A DNA stretch of 64,000 nucleotides, from NCBI GenBank assembly GCA_022778805.1, contig JALFSN010000002.1:248001-312000 (forward strand). Direction: 5' to 3'. The notes beneath the pieces were generated by a model. That model was given only the letters and a program-made list of their open reading frames with translations, ran no database searches and was not told the DNA's origin. This stretch comes from Arcanobacterium sp. Its GTDB lineage: Bacteria > Actinomycetota > Actinomycetes > Actinomycetales > Actinomycetaceae. This document shows positions 36,006-45,274 of the stretch, piece by piece (positions within the stretch are counted from its first letter, which is position 1; every line of letters begins with the position of its first letter). The translations under genes and the position numbers were made by a program.

Positions 36006-38735
36006 TCAGGCCACAGAACGCAGGCGCAAAGAATTCCCCACCACAATCACGGAGCTGCTGGCCATTGCCGCTGCCGCCAATCCTGGAGCAATGATCCCAG
36101 CCAATGCCAACGGAATAGCGATGAGATTGTAGCCAAATGCCCACGCCAAATTCTGCTTAATGACGCGTAGCGTGCGCGCTGAAATCCGCAACGCCGCAGG
36201 AATGAGCCGTGGATCAGAATTCATAATGGTGATGTCGGCCGCAGCTTTTGCCACATCTGTGCCAGCCCCCATAGCAATCGAAAGATCTGCCGCCGCCAAG
36301 GCAGCCGCATCGTTCACGCCATCGCCAGCCATTAAGACTCGCTCGCCGCGTTTTTGCGCCTCGCGCACTGCCGCCACTTTCCCATCAGGCAAAATTCCTC
36401 CGCGAGCACTGATTCCAAGCTGCTCAGCGACGGCGTCAGCAGCCGCTTGTGAATCTCCAGAAATCATCGTGGGAGCAACGCCTAGCTCTTTGAGCTCCCG
36501 CATCGCCTGCGCCGATTCTGGCCGAATAGTATCAGCTACGCCAATCACGCCGAGCACACTGCCACCGACGACGACGAGCACCGCGCTAGCGCCGCCTGCC
36601 TGCGCCGCTGCCACCTCGCTCTGAGCTACATGAGTATTGATGCCAAGCTCCGCAATCCACTGAGCGGTACCCACGTAGACCGTGTGCTCGCGTATCTGCG
36701 GCATTCCCGCCATCGGTATCTGCACCGTTTCCGCCATCGGCACGGTCACAGACGCCGCATTCGACGCGCTTGCCCCCGCACTCGATACACTGGCCGTAGC
36801 GAATGCACTCTCAAATTCCGGCAGCACCTGCACCGTGCCCTGTACTCCTTTTCCAGGAACCGCGCGAAAATCTCGCACTGGCAAAACGGCGACGCCGCGT
36901 TCTTTGGCCTGCGCCACAATCGCCTGCGCAATCGGGTGCTCAGAGCGCGCTTCCAAGGCTGCAGCAAATTTCAGTATTCTGTTTTCACCCAGCAGTTTGT
37001 TTTCGCCCAACGCCTTGTCTTCGCTCGCTTGTTTTTCGCGCTTGCCAGCCTCCCGAACAGTTCCAGTATCGCGCGCAGATTGCCGCTGCGCCGAGGCATT
37101 GCTGGCGTCCAGCGGCACTATTGAGCGCACACTCATCTCTCCTTTGGTGAGTGTGCCCGTTTTGTCGAGTAACGCGGCGGAAACTCCGTGTGCCGTCTCC
37201 AGCACTTCCGGCCCTGCGATGAGAATTCCGCGCTTGCTCGCAGCCCCAGAACCAACGAGCAGAGCGGTAGGCGTGGCCAACCCCAGTGCGCACGGGCACG
37301 CCACCACCAGCACCGTGATGGCGCTCGTGAGCGCCATCTCTACAGGATTGCCCACGATGAGTCGCACTAATAGATCGAGCGCGGCAATAATCAACACGGC
37401 TGGCACGAATACCGCCGATATTTTATCAGCCAGGCGCTGCACGGGAGCTTTGCCCGTCTGCGCTTCAGCGAGCAACCGTCCCATCTGTGCCAGGGTCGTC
37501 TCTTCACCTACGCGCGTGGCACGCACGGTGAGCTGGCCATATGTATTGAGCGTCGCTCCGGTGACGACGCTACCCACCGTCACGTCCACCGGCACGGATT
37601 CGCCAGTGATGACTGACGCATCGACGGCAGATTCTCCAGATACCACTACGCCATCTGTGGCAATTTTTTCTCCAGGCTTCACGAGAAAGACATCTCCGAC
37701 GCGAAGATCATCCGCAGCGATAATAGCGTCTCCCTCTTTGCTATGCTCTGCGGCTTTTCCGCCGTGCTCTCCGCTTTCTTCGTTGTCCTCTTCGCCGCCC
37801 GCTTGGTTGTTTCCCTTGCTGCTTGTTTCGCTTCCCGTTTCTCCAGCGGCGCGAGCGAGCACATGCACAGTGCGTACGCCAAGCTCTAGAAGCTCTCGCA
37901 ATGCATCGCCAGCACTGCGGCGAGAGCGAGCTTCCAACCAGCGGCCAAGTAGCAAGAACGTGACGATCATTGCCGCAGACTCAAAGTAGATGTGCGGCGC
38001 GGCGTCATGCTGGCCTAAGCTCTGCACCCCGCCCATGTGCATCACGTATCCGATATGGCCTGCTTCCGTAAAGAGGAGAGCCCACAAGCTCCATCCCATT
38101 GAGGCGATGACGCCGAGGGATACCAGAGTATCCATCGTCGAGCTGCCATGACGGCCTGCCCGAAAAGCTGCACGGTGGAATGGCCAACCGCCGTAGATAG
38201 CCACAACTAGCGCCGGCACCGCCATCACCCACTGCCACGCCGGAAATTGCAGTGGAGCAGCCATTGATACTGCCACCACTGGAACGGAGAGAATCAGGGA
38301 AATCCAAAAACGCCGCCGCAGATCGGTTACTCGCGCCGCGCTGGCCGCCTGGGCGCGCTCTTGCACAGCCTGAGCTGCGTGGGCAGCCTGAGCACTGGGC
38401 AATGCCGAGCGAGTGCCATCAGCTGCAATATCCACTCTCCGCAAGAAATCGGCTCCATAGCCAGCTTTCTCCACCGCAGAAATCAACTCATCGTTGGAGA
38501 TATTTTCCGCTTCGGGAGCCAACTCTACGTGAGCTCTCTCGGTGGCAAGATTCACCACGGCTTTAACGCCTGGCACTTTATTGAGTTTCTTCTCCACCCG
38601 AGCCACGCATGAGGCGCAGGTCATCCCAGAAATGGCCAAATCAATTTCAGCCACTGGCTTATAGGCCGCGGGCTTATCTACCGCACGCCCATCTTTCGTG
38701 TGGCTATCTGCCACACGCTCGGAGACTGCTGCCAT
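36006..38735 (-). CDS. copA: Copper-exporting P-type ATPase
   Basis: A P1B ATPase of 909 residues. One N-terminal heavy-metal domain has GMTCASC (37-43). The membrane metal site is CPC in VVACPCALGLA. The phosphorylation motif DKTGT and hinge GDGVNDAAAL are intact. Two low-complexity insertions are odd: about 50 Ser/Gly/Glu/Asn/Lys-rich residues before the actuator domain (GNNQAGGEEDNEESGEHGG) and Ser/Ala-rich and MAETVQIPMAGMPQ-type stretches in the nucleotide-binding domain, which explain the above-average length. The start has GAGGT upstream. It follows the chaperone gene copZ by 80 nt. Confidence 0.96.
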   Translation of the reverse strand: MAAVSERVADSHTKDGRAVDKPAAYKPVAEIDLAISGMTCASCVARVEKKLNKVPGVKAVVNLATERAHVELAPEAENISNDELISAVEKAGYGADFLRRVDIAADGTRSALPSAQAAHAAQAVQERAQAASAARVTDLRRRFWISLILSVPVVAVSMAAPLQFPAWQWVMAVPALVVAIYGGWPFHRAAFRAGRHGSSTMDTLVSLGVIASMGWSLWALLFTEAGHIGYVMHMGGVQSLGQHDAAPHIYFESAAMIVTFLLLGRWLEARSRRSAGDALRELLELGVRTVHVLARAAGETGSETSSKGNNQAGGEEDNEESGEHGGKAAEHSKEGDAIIAADDLRVGDVFLVKPGEKIATDGVVVSGESAVDASVITGESVPVDVTVGSVVTGATLNTYGQLTVRATRVGEETTLAQMGRLLAEAQTGKAPVQRLADKISAVFVPAVLIIAALDLLVRLIVGNPVEMALTSAITVLVVACPCALGLATPTALLVGSGAASKRGILIAGPEVLETAHGVSAALLDKTGTLTKGEMSVRSIVPLDASNASAQRQSARDTGTVREAGKREKQASEDKALGENKLLGENRILKFAAALEARSEHPIAQAIVAQAKERGVAVLPVRDFRAVPGKGVQGTVQVLPEFESAFATASVSSAGASASNAASVTVPMAETVQIPMAGMPQIREHTVYVGTAQWIAELGINTHVAQSEVAAAQAGGASAVLVVVGGSVLGVIGVADTIRPESAQAMRELKELGVAPTMISGDSQAAADAVAEQLGISARGGILPDGKVAAVREAQKRGERVLMAGDGVNDAAALAAADLSIAMGAGTDVAKAAADITIMNSDPRLIPAALRISARTLRVIKQNLAWAFGYNLIAIPLALAGIIAPGLAAAAMASSSVIVVGNSLRLRSVA

Positions 38736-38815
38736 ATTTTTACCTCATCGACAAGGGGTTAAGGAGGTTCAACCAGGAGGTTTATTTTGAAGAGTTAGCG
38801 GACGAACCGTGAGGG

Positions 38816-39046
38816 TCAGCGGACGATGCTCTCCACTGTGTATCCGCCAGCTTCATCTACAGCTTCGCGCAGCGCGTCGTCACTCACATCCGCATCGAGC
38901 CCCACGCGCACAGTGCTCTGCTCACCTGGCTTGAGTTCCACATCCACACTATTCACGCCGTCAAGCGCACTCAGCTCTTCTTTCACATGCATTTCGCAAT
39001 GCATGCACGTCATTCCACTCACTTTGAGTTCCACGCTGTTTGCCAT
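38816..39046 (-). CDS. copZ: Copper chaperone, heavy-metal-associated domain protein
   Basis: A 76-residue single HMA domain (beta-alpha-beta-beta-alpha-beta) with the metal site GMTCMHC near the N terminus. It would bind Cu(I) in the cytoplasm and hand it to CopA, encoded just downstream. ATG with AAAGGA upstream. No CsoR or CueR regulator gene is adjacent. The upstream region has a repeated TGGCCTGCCCTA (39091 and 39107), which could be structural or regulatory. Confidence 0.94.
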   Translation of the reverse strand: MANSVELKVSGMTCMHCEMHVKEELSALDGVNSVDVELKPGEQSTVRVGLDADVSDDALREAVDEAGGYTVESIVR

Positions 39047-39406
39047 GAGATTCCTTTCTCTAGCCTTTCTGGCTCTCGTTTCTCTCGCTCTGGCCTGCCC
39101 TATCTTTGGCCTGCCCTACTGATCTTATGCACTTGAGCCAACGCCCGCTCGCCGAGAGCTATTCCTACCGTCTATCTCTGCCGTCATGAGGGAGAGACTC
39201 CCATGAGGGAGGGAGGCCTCCGCGAAAAAGAGGAACGGAGCTGAATGAACTAATAAAGAGGGAGCGAAACCAAAAATAGGGGCGGCACCGCATAAAACCG
39301 CATAAAGAGGAGGCCGGAACTGAATAAAGAGGAGGTGGAACTGATTTTTCCAACGGTGCAACAATCGCCCTACCGTCACGGCATCGACTCGGTATGCTAA
39401 CAAACG
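39047..39406. other. copZ/DUF817 divergent region with purine-rich tandem repeats
   Basis: No convincing gene. Direct repeats: TGGCCTGCCCTA at 39091-39102 and 39107-39118. Tandem near-identical units ATAAAGAGGAGG...GGAACTGA lie at 39302-39323 and 39324-39344, with a more distant copy near 39252. Each unit contains AGAGGAGG. A long minus-strand frame across the repeats (39125-39481) is considered spurious. Confidence 0.5.
39393..39398 (+). promoter_or_regulatory. -10 box of a probably leaderless DUF817 transcript
   Basis: TATGCT lies 8 nt before the ATG, and no ribosome-binding site is seen. Confidence 0.4.
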
Positions 39407-40324
39407 ATGAATACTCACTCGCAGACCAGCCCACAAACAAGCTCTCAAACCAGCCAACAGACTAATCATCCCCATCGCCACTGGCGCCTGCCACTTTCTC
39501 GTTTGGCAATTTTTCCCCAGCAGCTAGCTCGCTTCACCTGGATTCAGCTGCAGTGCTGTCTCTTTCCTGGCCTGATTTTTCTCGGCCTCGCCGCCGCGCA
39601 TATCATCTGGGGGCACTTCACGATGCCGATTGCCCGCTATGATGCCCTACTGATCTACGTGGTGATCGTGCAGATTGCTTTCGTCGTATTCAAACTTGAG
39701 ACATGGCGTGAGCTGCTGGTGATTTGCGCTTTTCACCTCATTGGGTTGGCGCTGGAAATTTTCAAGACGCACATGGGATCGTGGGCATATCCCGACCCTG
39801 GGGTAGTGAAGCTCCTCGGAGTCCCCATTTTTAGCGGTTTCATGTATGCCTCCGTCGGCTCCTATATATGCCAAGCATTCCGCCGCTTTGATTTGCGTAT
39901 CAACCGCTTTCACTGGCTGGCCGTCTCGCTACTCGCAGTGGCGGCGTACGCCAACTTTTATACTCACCATTGGATTCCCGATCTGCGCTGGTGGATTGCG
40001 GCAGGATTCATCATCGCCCTGTGGCGCAGCCAGATTTTCTTCACGGTTGGCCGCGAGCGCTACTGGATGCCCGCCGCCGTCAGCTTTATTCTGATCGGCA
40101 CATTCCTATGGCTGGCAGAGAATGGTGCCACTTTCTTAGGAGCCTGGGCGTATCCAGGCCAGGAGAACGGCTGGGAAATGGTACACGTGGGTAAGCTCGG
40201 CTCGTGGAGTTTGCTCATTTCGCTCAGTTTTGTGCTGGTGGCAGCGGTAAAAGTGTGGGAGGGACGCTTTTATACCGACGCCCACGGATACGTGAGCACC
40301 GACGTTCACATTGATCATGCGTGA
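39407..40324 (+). CDS. DUF817 integral membrane protein
   Basis: A 305-residue protein. Residues 1-25 are Gln/Ser/Thr-rich; the rest has about eight transmembrane helices. The motif LLGVPIFSGFMYASVGSYI, together with FKTHMGSWAYPDPG and a second GAWAYPGQ repeat, is diagnostic of DUF817, whose function is unknown. The two halves with matching WAYP motifs suggest an internal duplication in the family. TATGCT 8 nt upstream of ATG and no ribosome site suggest a leaderless message. Confidence 0.9.
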   Translation: MNTHSQTSPQTSSQTSQQTNHPHRHWRLPLSRLAIFPQQLARFTWIQLQCCLFPGLIFLGLAAAHIIWGHFTMPIARYDALLIYVVIVQIAFVVFKLETWRELLVICAFHLIGLALEIFKTHMGSWAYPDPGVVKLLGVPIFSGFMYASVGSYICQAFRRFDLRINRFHWLAVSLLAVAAYANFYTHHWIPDLRWWIAAGFIIALWRSQIFFTVGRERYWMPAAVSFILIGTFLWLAENGATFLGAWAYPGQENGWEMVHVGKLGSWSLLISLSFVLVAAVKVWEGRFYTDAHGYVSTDVHIDHA

Positions 40325-40467
40325 CGCCGGTGCCCTTCGTCTGCGCGCTATAGCCGCCACTCGTATGTAAAGGTGTGTACGAGCGCGTGTGCTCTGCGTG
40401 CAATTGTCTGCACTGAATACTGAACAGCAGGTGCCCACTAGCAATGCAGAGCGCAGAGTGCTATTGC

Positions 40468-41310
40468 TCACCTGAGCGAGTATTGCTTTCGTAAAGAATG
40501 CAGCGTGATGGCTGCTAACACCACGAGCAGAACAGTCATCGAAATCAGCATTCCCACAGGGAAAGTATCCTGATATTCAAGTGTGCCAACGCGCACTGGC
40601 ACAAAGCCAATATCTGCCCCGATGCGCAGAGCGTCGCTCGCGGCAAAATGAATGCGTAGGCCCAGCGGAATCAGAAGCCCCGCCAGCGATAGCAAGTTGC
40701 GGGCAGCCCACGCCAGCGCCACCATAAGCACAATGCCACCATAGGAGCCAAATTTTGCAAGCCGTTCGCTTCGCCCAATGGTGATGACAAAAGCACCCTC
40801 AATTGCGAGGGAGAGCACGCCAAACAATACTGCAACACACAGGATGGCCACGAGACTCGGATTATCTTTGATAAACCTGCCAATCACGCCCGCTCCATGC
40901 TGCCAGATGCGCTGGCTCATCGGATATGCACCGCGTCCGTTGATCTCGGTAAAGATCGAGAAGCTCGCAAATATCATCACTGCGACGCTCACGAAGAGCG
41001 CTACTACTGCCCAAACGAGTTTCACGGCGTAGTGCCACCCTAGAGATATGGGTGTACTTGCCGTAAAAGCAGCAAGCGATCCGTGCATCGAGCGAAAATA
41101 GCTCATGAATAGTATCACCGCTACCAGTACTACTCCCACGCCCGTACACAGCCACATCACCACCTGTACGCTAATAATCACGCCAGGATTCCACTGCACA
41201 GGAAGATAGCCCAAGAGAGTACCCAGGATGAGACACGCCACCTGAGCGAGCACAATTCCCACGATTGCGAACCCATTGAGGCGCCATTCATGTTTCACCA
41301 GTGCAGCCAT
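40468..41310 (-). CDS. ABC-2 type transporter permease of the YtrA-controlled operon
   Basis: A 280-residue membrane protein with six hydrophobic segments (about 13-40, 48-75, 97-125, 160-185, 200-225, 250-275). It follows the ATPase gene, whose TAA overlaps this ATG by one base (TAATG). The order GntR/YtrA regulator, ATPase, permease matches operons induced by cell-wall-active agents in Gram-positive bacteria. The exported or sensed substrate is unknown. ATG at 41308-41310 with GGAGGAG upstream. Confidence 0.85.
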   Translation of the reverse strand: MAALVKHEWRLNGFAIVGIVLAQVACLILGTLLGYLPVQWNPGVIISVQVVMWLCTGVGVVLVAVILFMSYFRSMHGSLAAFTASTPISLGWHYAVKLVWAVVALFVSVAVMIFASFSIFTEINGRGAYPMSQRIWQHGAGVIGRFIKDNPSLVAILCVAVLFGVLSLAIEGAFVITIGRSERLAKFGSYGGIVLMVALAWAARNLLSLAGLLIPLGLRIHFAASDALRIGADIGFVPVRVGTLEYQDTFPVGMLISMTVLLVVLAAITLHSLRKQYSLR

Positions 41311-42032
41311 TATTTCTCCTCCCACCGGTACATCTGTCTGAAGAGCCCATCGAGGCTCATACCGTATTGATTGCGCAGCTCATCTGCATCGCCGGCGAGC
41401 AGCACCGTGCCTTCATGCATAAAGACTGCATAGCTCACGATTGCCTCAATATCCTGAATGAGATGGGTGGATATCAACATCGTGGAGTTCTCAGGCAGAT
41501 CTGCCAGAATCCCGTGCAAAATTTGATCGCGCGCTGCGGGGTCTACACCAGACAGCGGCTCATCAAAGAAATAGAAATCGGCGTCACGAGCCACTGCCAT
41601 GGCAATCTGTAGTTTCTCGCGTTGTCCTTTGGAGAGCCGAGCGGCTGGTCTATCAGCTGGCACCTGGAAATAGCGCAGTTTTTCCAGTGCCCGATCAACG
41701 TTGAAATCCGAGAAGAAATCGGCATACATCTGCGCCACCTGCCGCCCGTTTAGCCGTGCTGGCGATGAACTCGCATCCGGCAAAAAGCTCGTGCGCGCCT
41801 TCGTCTGTATGCTTGGCCGCTTCCCGCCAAGGAGTGCTTCTCCCTGGTAATCCAGCATCACGCCGGAGAGAATTTTGAGCAGCGTGGTTTTCCCCGAGCC
41901 GTTTTCTCCCATGAGACCGACGATCTGCCCCGATGGAATCGTGACATCCATATTGTTGAGTGCGCGCACTTTTCCAAAATCTTTCGACAGGTGCGCAACG
42001 CGAATATCTCTATTCATAGTTCCTCTATTCAC
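41310..42032 (-). CDS. ABC transporter ATP-binding protein
   Basis: A 240-residue ATPase: Walker A GENGSGKTT, Walker B with FFDEPLSGVDP and H-loop STHL. The signature motif reads LSKGQ instead of LSGGQ, a known variant in YtrB-like proteins. GTG at 42030-42032 is chosen because AAAGAGG lies six bases upstream; it overlaps the regulator gene by 8 nt. An ATG five codons later is an alternative with a closely spaced GAGGA. Confidence 0.92.
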   Translation of the reverse strand: MNRGTMNRDIRVAHLSKDFGKVRALNNMDVTIPSGQIVGLMGENGSGKTTLLKILSGVMLDYQGEALLGGKRPSIQTKARTSFLPDASSSPARLNGRQVAQMYADFFSDFNVDRALEKLRYFQVPADRPAARLSKGQREKLQIAMAVARDADFYFFDEPLSGVDPAARDQILHGILADLPENSTMLISTHLIQDIEAIVSYAVFMHEGTVLLAGDADELRNQYGMSLDGLFRQMYRWEEK

Positions 42033-42423
42033 CGTTCGCCTCTTTTTCCTCGACGAGCTTCCACTCGCGATGAACTAATTGCTGTGCTTTCTCTGGCTCT
42101 ATCTTTAATGCCTGCATATGTGCCACGAATTCATGTGCATGTACGGTAGCGAGCTCGATGAGCGTAGCCGCGATACGATCCTCATCGCGGGTGACGAAAC
42201 GCCCTGCAGTACTCTGCACAATCAGCAGTCCCCGTTCCTGCAACGCCGTGAGTGCTTTTTGTACCGTGGCTGGATTGACGCCGACGTCTACCGCAAGCGT
42301 CCGCACACTCGGCACACGACTGCCAGGTTCCCATTCTCCAATGGCAATCAACCGCGAAAACTCTTCCACAAGCTGATCGCCCAGTGGTCTCGTGGGATCT
42401 AATTGGTGCATCAGTGGGGTCAT
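42025..42423 (-). CDS. GntR-family regulator, YtrA subfamily
   Basis: A 132-residue protein with an N-terminal GntR winged helix (LVEEFSRLIAIGEWEPGSRV then PSVRTLAVDVGVNPATVQKAL) and only about 50 further helical residues, which defines the short YtrA subfamily. These repress their own operon, here with the two downstream ABC genes. Strong AAGGAGG before the ATG. The likely operator is in the repeat-rich region upstream; the tandem 23-bp units at 42644-42689 are candidates but lie 220 bp away. Confidence 0.92.
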   Translation of the reverse strand: MTPLMHQLDPTRPLGDQLVEEFSRLIAIGEWEPGSRVPSVRTLAVDVGVNPATVQKALTALQERGLLIVQSTAGRFVTRDEDRIAATLIELATVHAHEFVAHMQALKIEPEKAQQLVHREWKLVEEKEANGE

Positions 42424-42643
42424 AGCACCTCCTTGTTAATCAGATGGTTGCTCAGATGCCTCATTGTGACGTGTTGCTGCGACCGTCATTGGCAGCTAGC
42501 GCAGACGGCTACAGCAGCACACCACTCTGATAGTCCCTGATACGCACGGCAGCTTGTGCACCGCCGGCACACAGCCGAAGACGCAGAAGCGAGGCTAGCC
42601 ATTCAGCCGCTACTCAGGGATAAACAGTGTTGTCAGCTCGAAC

Positions 42644-42689
42644 TGTATTAGTAGAGTAACACAGATTGTATTAGTGAAGCAACACAATT
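42644..42689. repeat. Tandem 23-bp repeat, two units
   Basis: TGTATTAGTAGAGTAACACA and TGTATTAGTGAAGCAACACA head the two units, with three further bases each. Both contain TGT...ACA ends, typical of operator half-sites. Confidence 0.65.
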
Positions 42690-42764
42690 TCATAGTGTGC
42701 AATTCCATAGTGCGCGCGGTTGGTCTCACCGTTATGCGTTACCTTATAGAGCTTCAGTACGGAG

Positions 42765-42878
42765 GTGCCTGACGGTATAAAACTTCGTGACGGCGTCACC
42801 TATCGAGCTGACGGCGTCACCTATCGAGCGAAAAAGTTCTACACCGAGCGAGGCAACGCGGTAAAAAGAGTAGGATAA
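42765..42878 (+). CDS. Possible 37-residue basic peptide with tandem DGVTYRA
   Basis: A GTG-started frame of 37 codons ending in TAA. The 21-bp DNA repeat at 42788-42829 keeps the frame and encodes DGVTYRA twice; the tail KKFYTERGNAVKRVG is strongly basic. There is no well-placed ribosome site (GGAG abuts the GTG) and a stop codon lies just upstream in frame. It may be a real small gene, a fragment of one, or chance. Confidence 0.25.
   Translation: MPDGIKLRDGVTYRADGVTYRAKKFYTERGNAVKRVG
42788..42829. repeat. Tandem 21-bp repeat, two identical units
   Basis: TGACGGCGTCACCTATCGAG plus C occurs twice without a gap (42788-42808, 42809-42829). Each unit contains the palindrome TGACGGCGTCA. Confidence 0.85.
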
Positions 42879-42944
42879 CGGCACACTTCAGCGGAATCGC
42901 AGAGGTAAACAGGAGGTAGGCAGGGGTAAGCAGCCGTATCACCA

Positions 42945-43661
42945 TCAAGAATTGCGGCTTCGGCGATTTCGCAGCATTCGCTTCACAATCCACGCAATGC
43001 ATACGACGAGTACCAGAGCGATGAAAATCTTGGAAAAGAGTGAACCGTACTGTTCCACGATGTGCCAATTTTCTCCGAGTGCGTACCCAGCACTCACGAG
43101 GATGACATTCCATATCAGCGAGCCTGCCCCCGTATAGAGAACAAACTGCCACAGATGCATCTTCACGACGCCAGCAGGCAAGGAAATCAGGCAGCGAAAA
43201 ACGGGAAGCATCCGCCCGAAAAATACCGTCGGCTTGGAGTGCTTGTCGAAGAACGCCTCAGTTTTATCAATGTCTTCCATGTCGAGCAAAGGCACTTTTG
43301 CCATCCACCGGCGCGTGCGTTCACGGCCGAATTTATATGCCAACCCATAGAGCACTAATGATCCACAGATCGCCCCTACCGTGGCAGTGACGATTGCCGC
43401 AATAACGCCGAATCCCATACCACGGCTAGCCGTAAACCCGGCGAGCGGCAGCACGATCTCGCTGGGCACAAACGGCAGAATGTTTTCGAGCGTCGTTAAG
43501 AAAAAAACTGCCCCCAAACCCAAGGCGTCCATAATCTGCACCACCCAGTCGGTGAAACTGGTGAGCAGATTGCTCGACGCTACGGCATCGGCTCCCGCTG
43601 TAGAGCTTGCCCCAGAGGTGGAGCTTGCGGCAGAAAGAAGTGGCATGAAAGCTGCGAACAT
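42945..43661 (-). CDS. DedA-family membrane protein
   Basis: A 238-residue DedA/SNARE-associated (VTT) protein. Key motifs: ENILPFVPSEIVLPLAGF, GSLVLYGLAYKFGRERTRRW, FFGRMLPVFRCLISLPAGV (the conserved FxRxxPxxR region) and a C-terminal helix ending in RRSRNS. Members act as undecaprenyl-phosphate or phospholipid transporters and affect membrane potential. I start at ATG 43659-43661; a Ser/Ala-rich stretch (SSTSGASSTAGADAVASS) precedes the first helix. The ribosome site is unclear, and ATG 43646 is possible. It lies 170 nt after purB. Confidence 0.88.
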   Translation of the reverse strand: MFAAFMPLLSAASSTSGASSTAGADAVASSNLLTSFTDWVVQIMDALGLGAVFFLTTLENILPFVPSEIVLPLAGFTASRGMGFGVIAAIVTATVGAICGSLVLYGLAYKFGRERTRRWMAKVPLLDMEDIDKTEAFFDKHSKPTVFFGRMLPVFRCLISLPAGVVKMHLWQFVLYTGAGSLIWNVILVSAGYALGENWHIVEQYGSLFSKIFIALVLVVCIAWIVKRMLRNRRSRNS

Positions 43662-43831
43662 AGCTCTATTCAACCTGAAATCGCTGAGGATTCGCTGAAT
43701 ATGCCAAATTTTGCACTGATGCGTGGCCACTCTCACTTTCCAGCTGCACACACTTTTCAGCCGCACACGCTCCAGCGCCTCTGCAAAGGAACGCCAGCAC
43801 AACGCTCCAGCACGGGGAAATGCCAGCACTG

Positions 43832-45274
43832 TCAGTGCAGAAAATCCACAAGCTGCTGAGCCAGACCGGTGTAGCTAGCTGGCGTGAGCTGTAGCAGCCG
43901 CTCTTCCACATCCGCAGGCATATTGAGCTCGTGGATGAATTCCCGCATCTGCTGCGCGGTGACGGCATGCCCGCGCGTGAGTTCCTTGAGCCTTTCATAC
44001 GGATCGCCCATTCCCTGAGCGCCAGCGATTGCAGCGGCGCGCATCGCCTGCTGAATCGGTTCGCCGAGCACCTCCCACGCACCGTCGAGATCGGCAGCCA
44101 GCCGCTCAGAATTCACATCCAACCCCGCCACACCACGGCGCAGATTGCTCATCGCCAACAGCGAGTGCCCAAACGCCACACCGATATTGCGCTGAGTGGT
44201 GGAATCAGTGAGATCGCGCTGCATCCGCGACGTCACGAGAGTGGCAGAGAGCGTGTCAAAGAGTGCACAGGAAATCTCGATATTAGCTTCGGCATTCTCA
44301 AAACGAATGGGATTCACCTTGTGGGGCATGGTGGAACTTCCGGTAGAACCTTGCGCCGCAAGATTCTGATGAAAATACCCTTTGGAAATGTACGTCCAAA
44401 AATCAGTGGCGAGATTGTGTGCAATACGATTGAAGTGCGCCACGGAGCCAAAGAGCTCCGCATCCCAATCGTGCGATTCAATCTGAGTGGTGAGCGGATT
44501 CCACACAAGCCCAAGGCTGCGCACAAAATCACGCGAGAGGCTAATCCAATCTGCACCCGGCACCGCCACCGAATGCGCACCATACGTCCCCGTGGCGCCA
44601 TTGATTTTCCCGAGATACTCCTGCTCTTTCACGCGCTTGAGCTGCCTACTCAGCCGCCACGCAAAAACGGCCACCTCTTTGCCAAGCGTGGTGGGCGTGG
44701 CGTGCTGGCCATGCGTGTGGGAGAGCATTGGCTCGCCCGCATACGTGCGTGCCATATCCGACAGCTGATCGACGAACGCCTGCGCTGCTGGTAGCCACAC
44801 ATCCTCCACACCGCCGCGTACAACCAGTGCGTACGCGAGGTTGTTGATGTCCTCACTGGTGCAGAAAATATGCACAATCTCGTGGAGCTGGGTGAGTGCC
44901 GTATTCTCACCCAGCGGTTCACCATCCACTATCGCACTCGGAGCGGCGTCGAGACGGCGCTTGAGATAGTATTCCACAGCTTTTACATCGTGCTTAGTCT
45001 GCGCTTCGATGTGCGCCAGTTCAGCGATATCCGCCGCCCCAAAATTTTCTGGCAATGAGCGCAGATAGGCTTTTTCACGTTCCGTGACGGCGGGCGCTCC
45101 TGCGAGCACCTGCCGCTCAAGTAAGAAGATCAGCCACTCCACTTCCACTTTCACGCGCGCCCGATTGAGCGCAGCTTCAGAAAAGTAATCGACGAGCGGA
45201 GCCGTCTCTGGGCGATAGCGGCCATCAAGTGGCCCAAGAGCAATAGCAGGTTGCACATCAGCGAGTTTTTGCAT
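43832..45274 (-). CDS. purB: Adenylosuccinate lyase
   Basis: Cleaves SAICAR and adenylosuccinate in purine synthesis. The 480-residue protein of the fumarase/aspartase superfamily carries the signature GSSTMPHKVNP, the catalytic His in SHTHGQHATPTT and HIFCTSEDINN. It belongs to the longer subgroup resembling E. coli PurB. ATG with GGAG seven bases upstream. Confidence 0.97.
   Translation of the reverse strand: MQKLADVQPAIALGPLDGRYRPETAPLVDYFSEAALNRARVKVEVEWLIFLLERQVLAGAPAVTEREKAYLRSLPENFGAADIAELAHIEAQTKHDVKAVEYYLKRRLDAAPSAIVDGEPLGENTALTQLHEIVHIFCTSEDINNLAYALVVRGGVEDVWLPAAQAFVDQLSDMARTYAGEPMLSHTHGQHATPTTLGKEVAVFAWRLSRQLKRVKEQEYLGKINGATGTYGAHSVAVPGADWISLSRDFVRSLGLVWNPLTTQIESHDWDAELFGSVAHFNRIAHNLATDFWTYISKGYFHQNLAAQGSTGSSTMPHKVNPIRFENAEANIEISCALFDTLSATLVTSRMQRDLTDSTTQRNIGVAFGHSLLAMSNLRRGVAGLDVNSERLAADLDGAWEVLGEPIQQAMRAAAIAGAQGMGDPYERLKELTRGHAVTAQQMREFIHELNMPADVEERLLQLTPASYTGLAQQLVDFLH

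Larger units (their letters stand above)
42424..42944. other. Repeat-rich region between the YtrA-type regulator and DedA
   Basis: Contains tandem 23-bp units (42644-42666, 42667-42689), tandem 14-bp CATAGTG-type units (42688-42715), a tandem 21-bp unit (42788-42829), and one candidate tiny gene (42765-42878). Everything else is without recognisable genes. The promoter of the ABC operon must lie close to 42424-42480. Confidence 0.55.

Noticed and set aside
39125-39481. Minus-strand frame of about 118 codons
   Set aside because: It overlaps the start of DUF817 and the purine-rich repeats, has no ribosome site and has repeat-derived composition.
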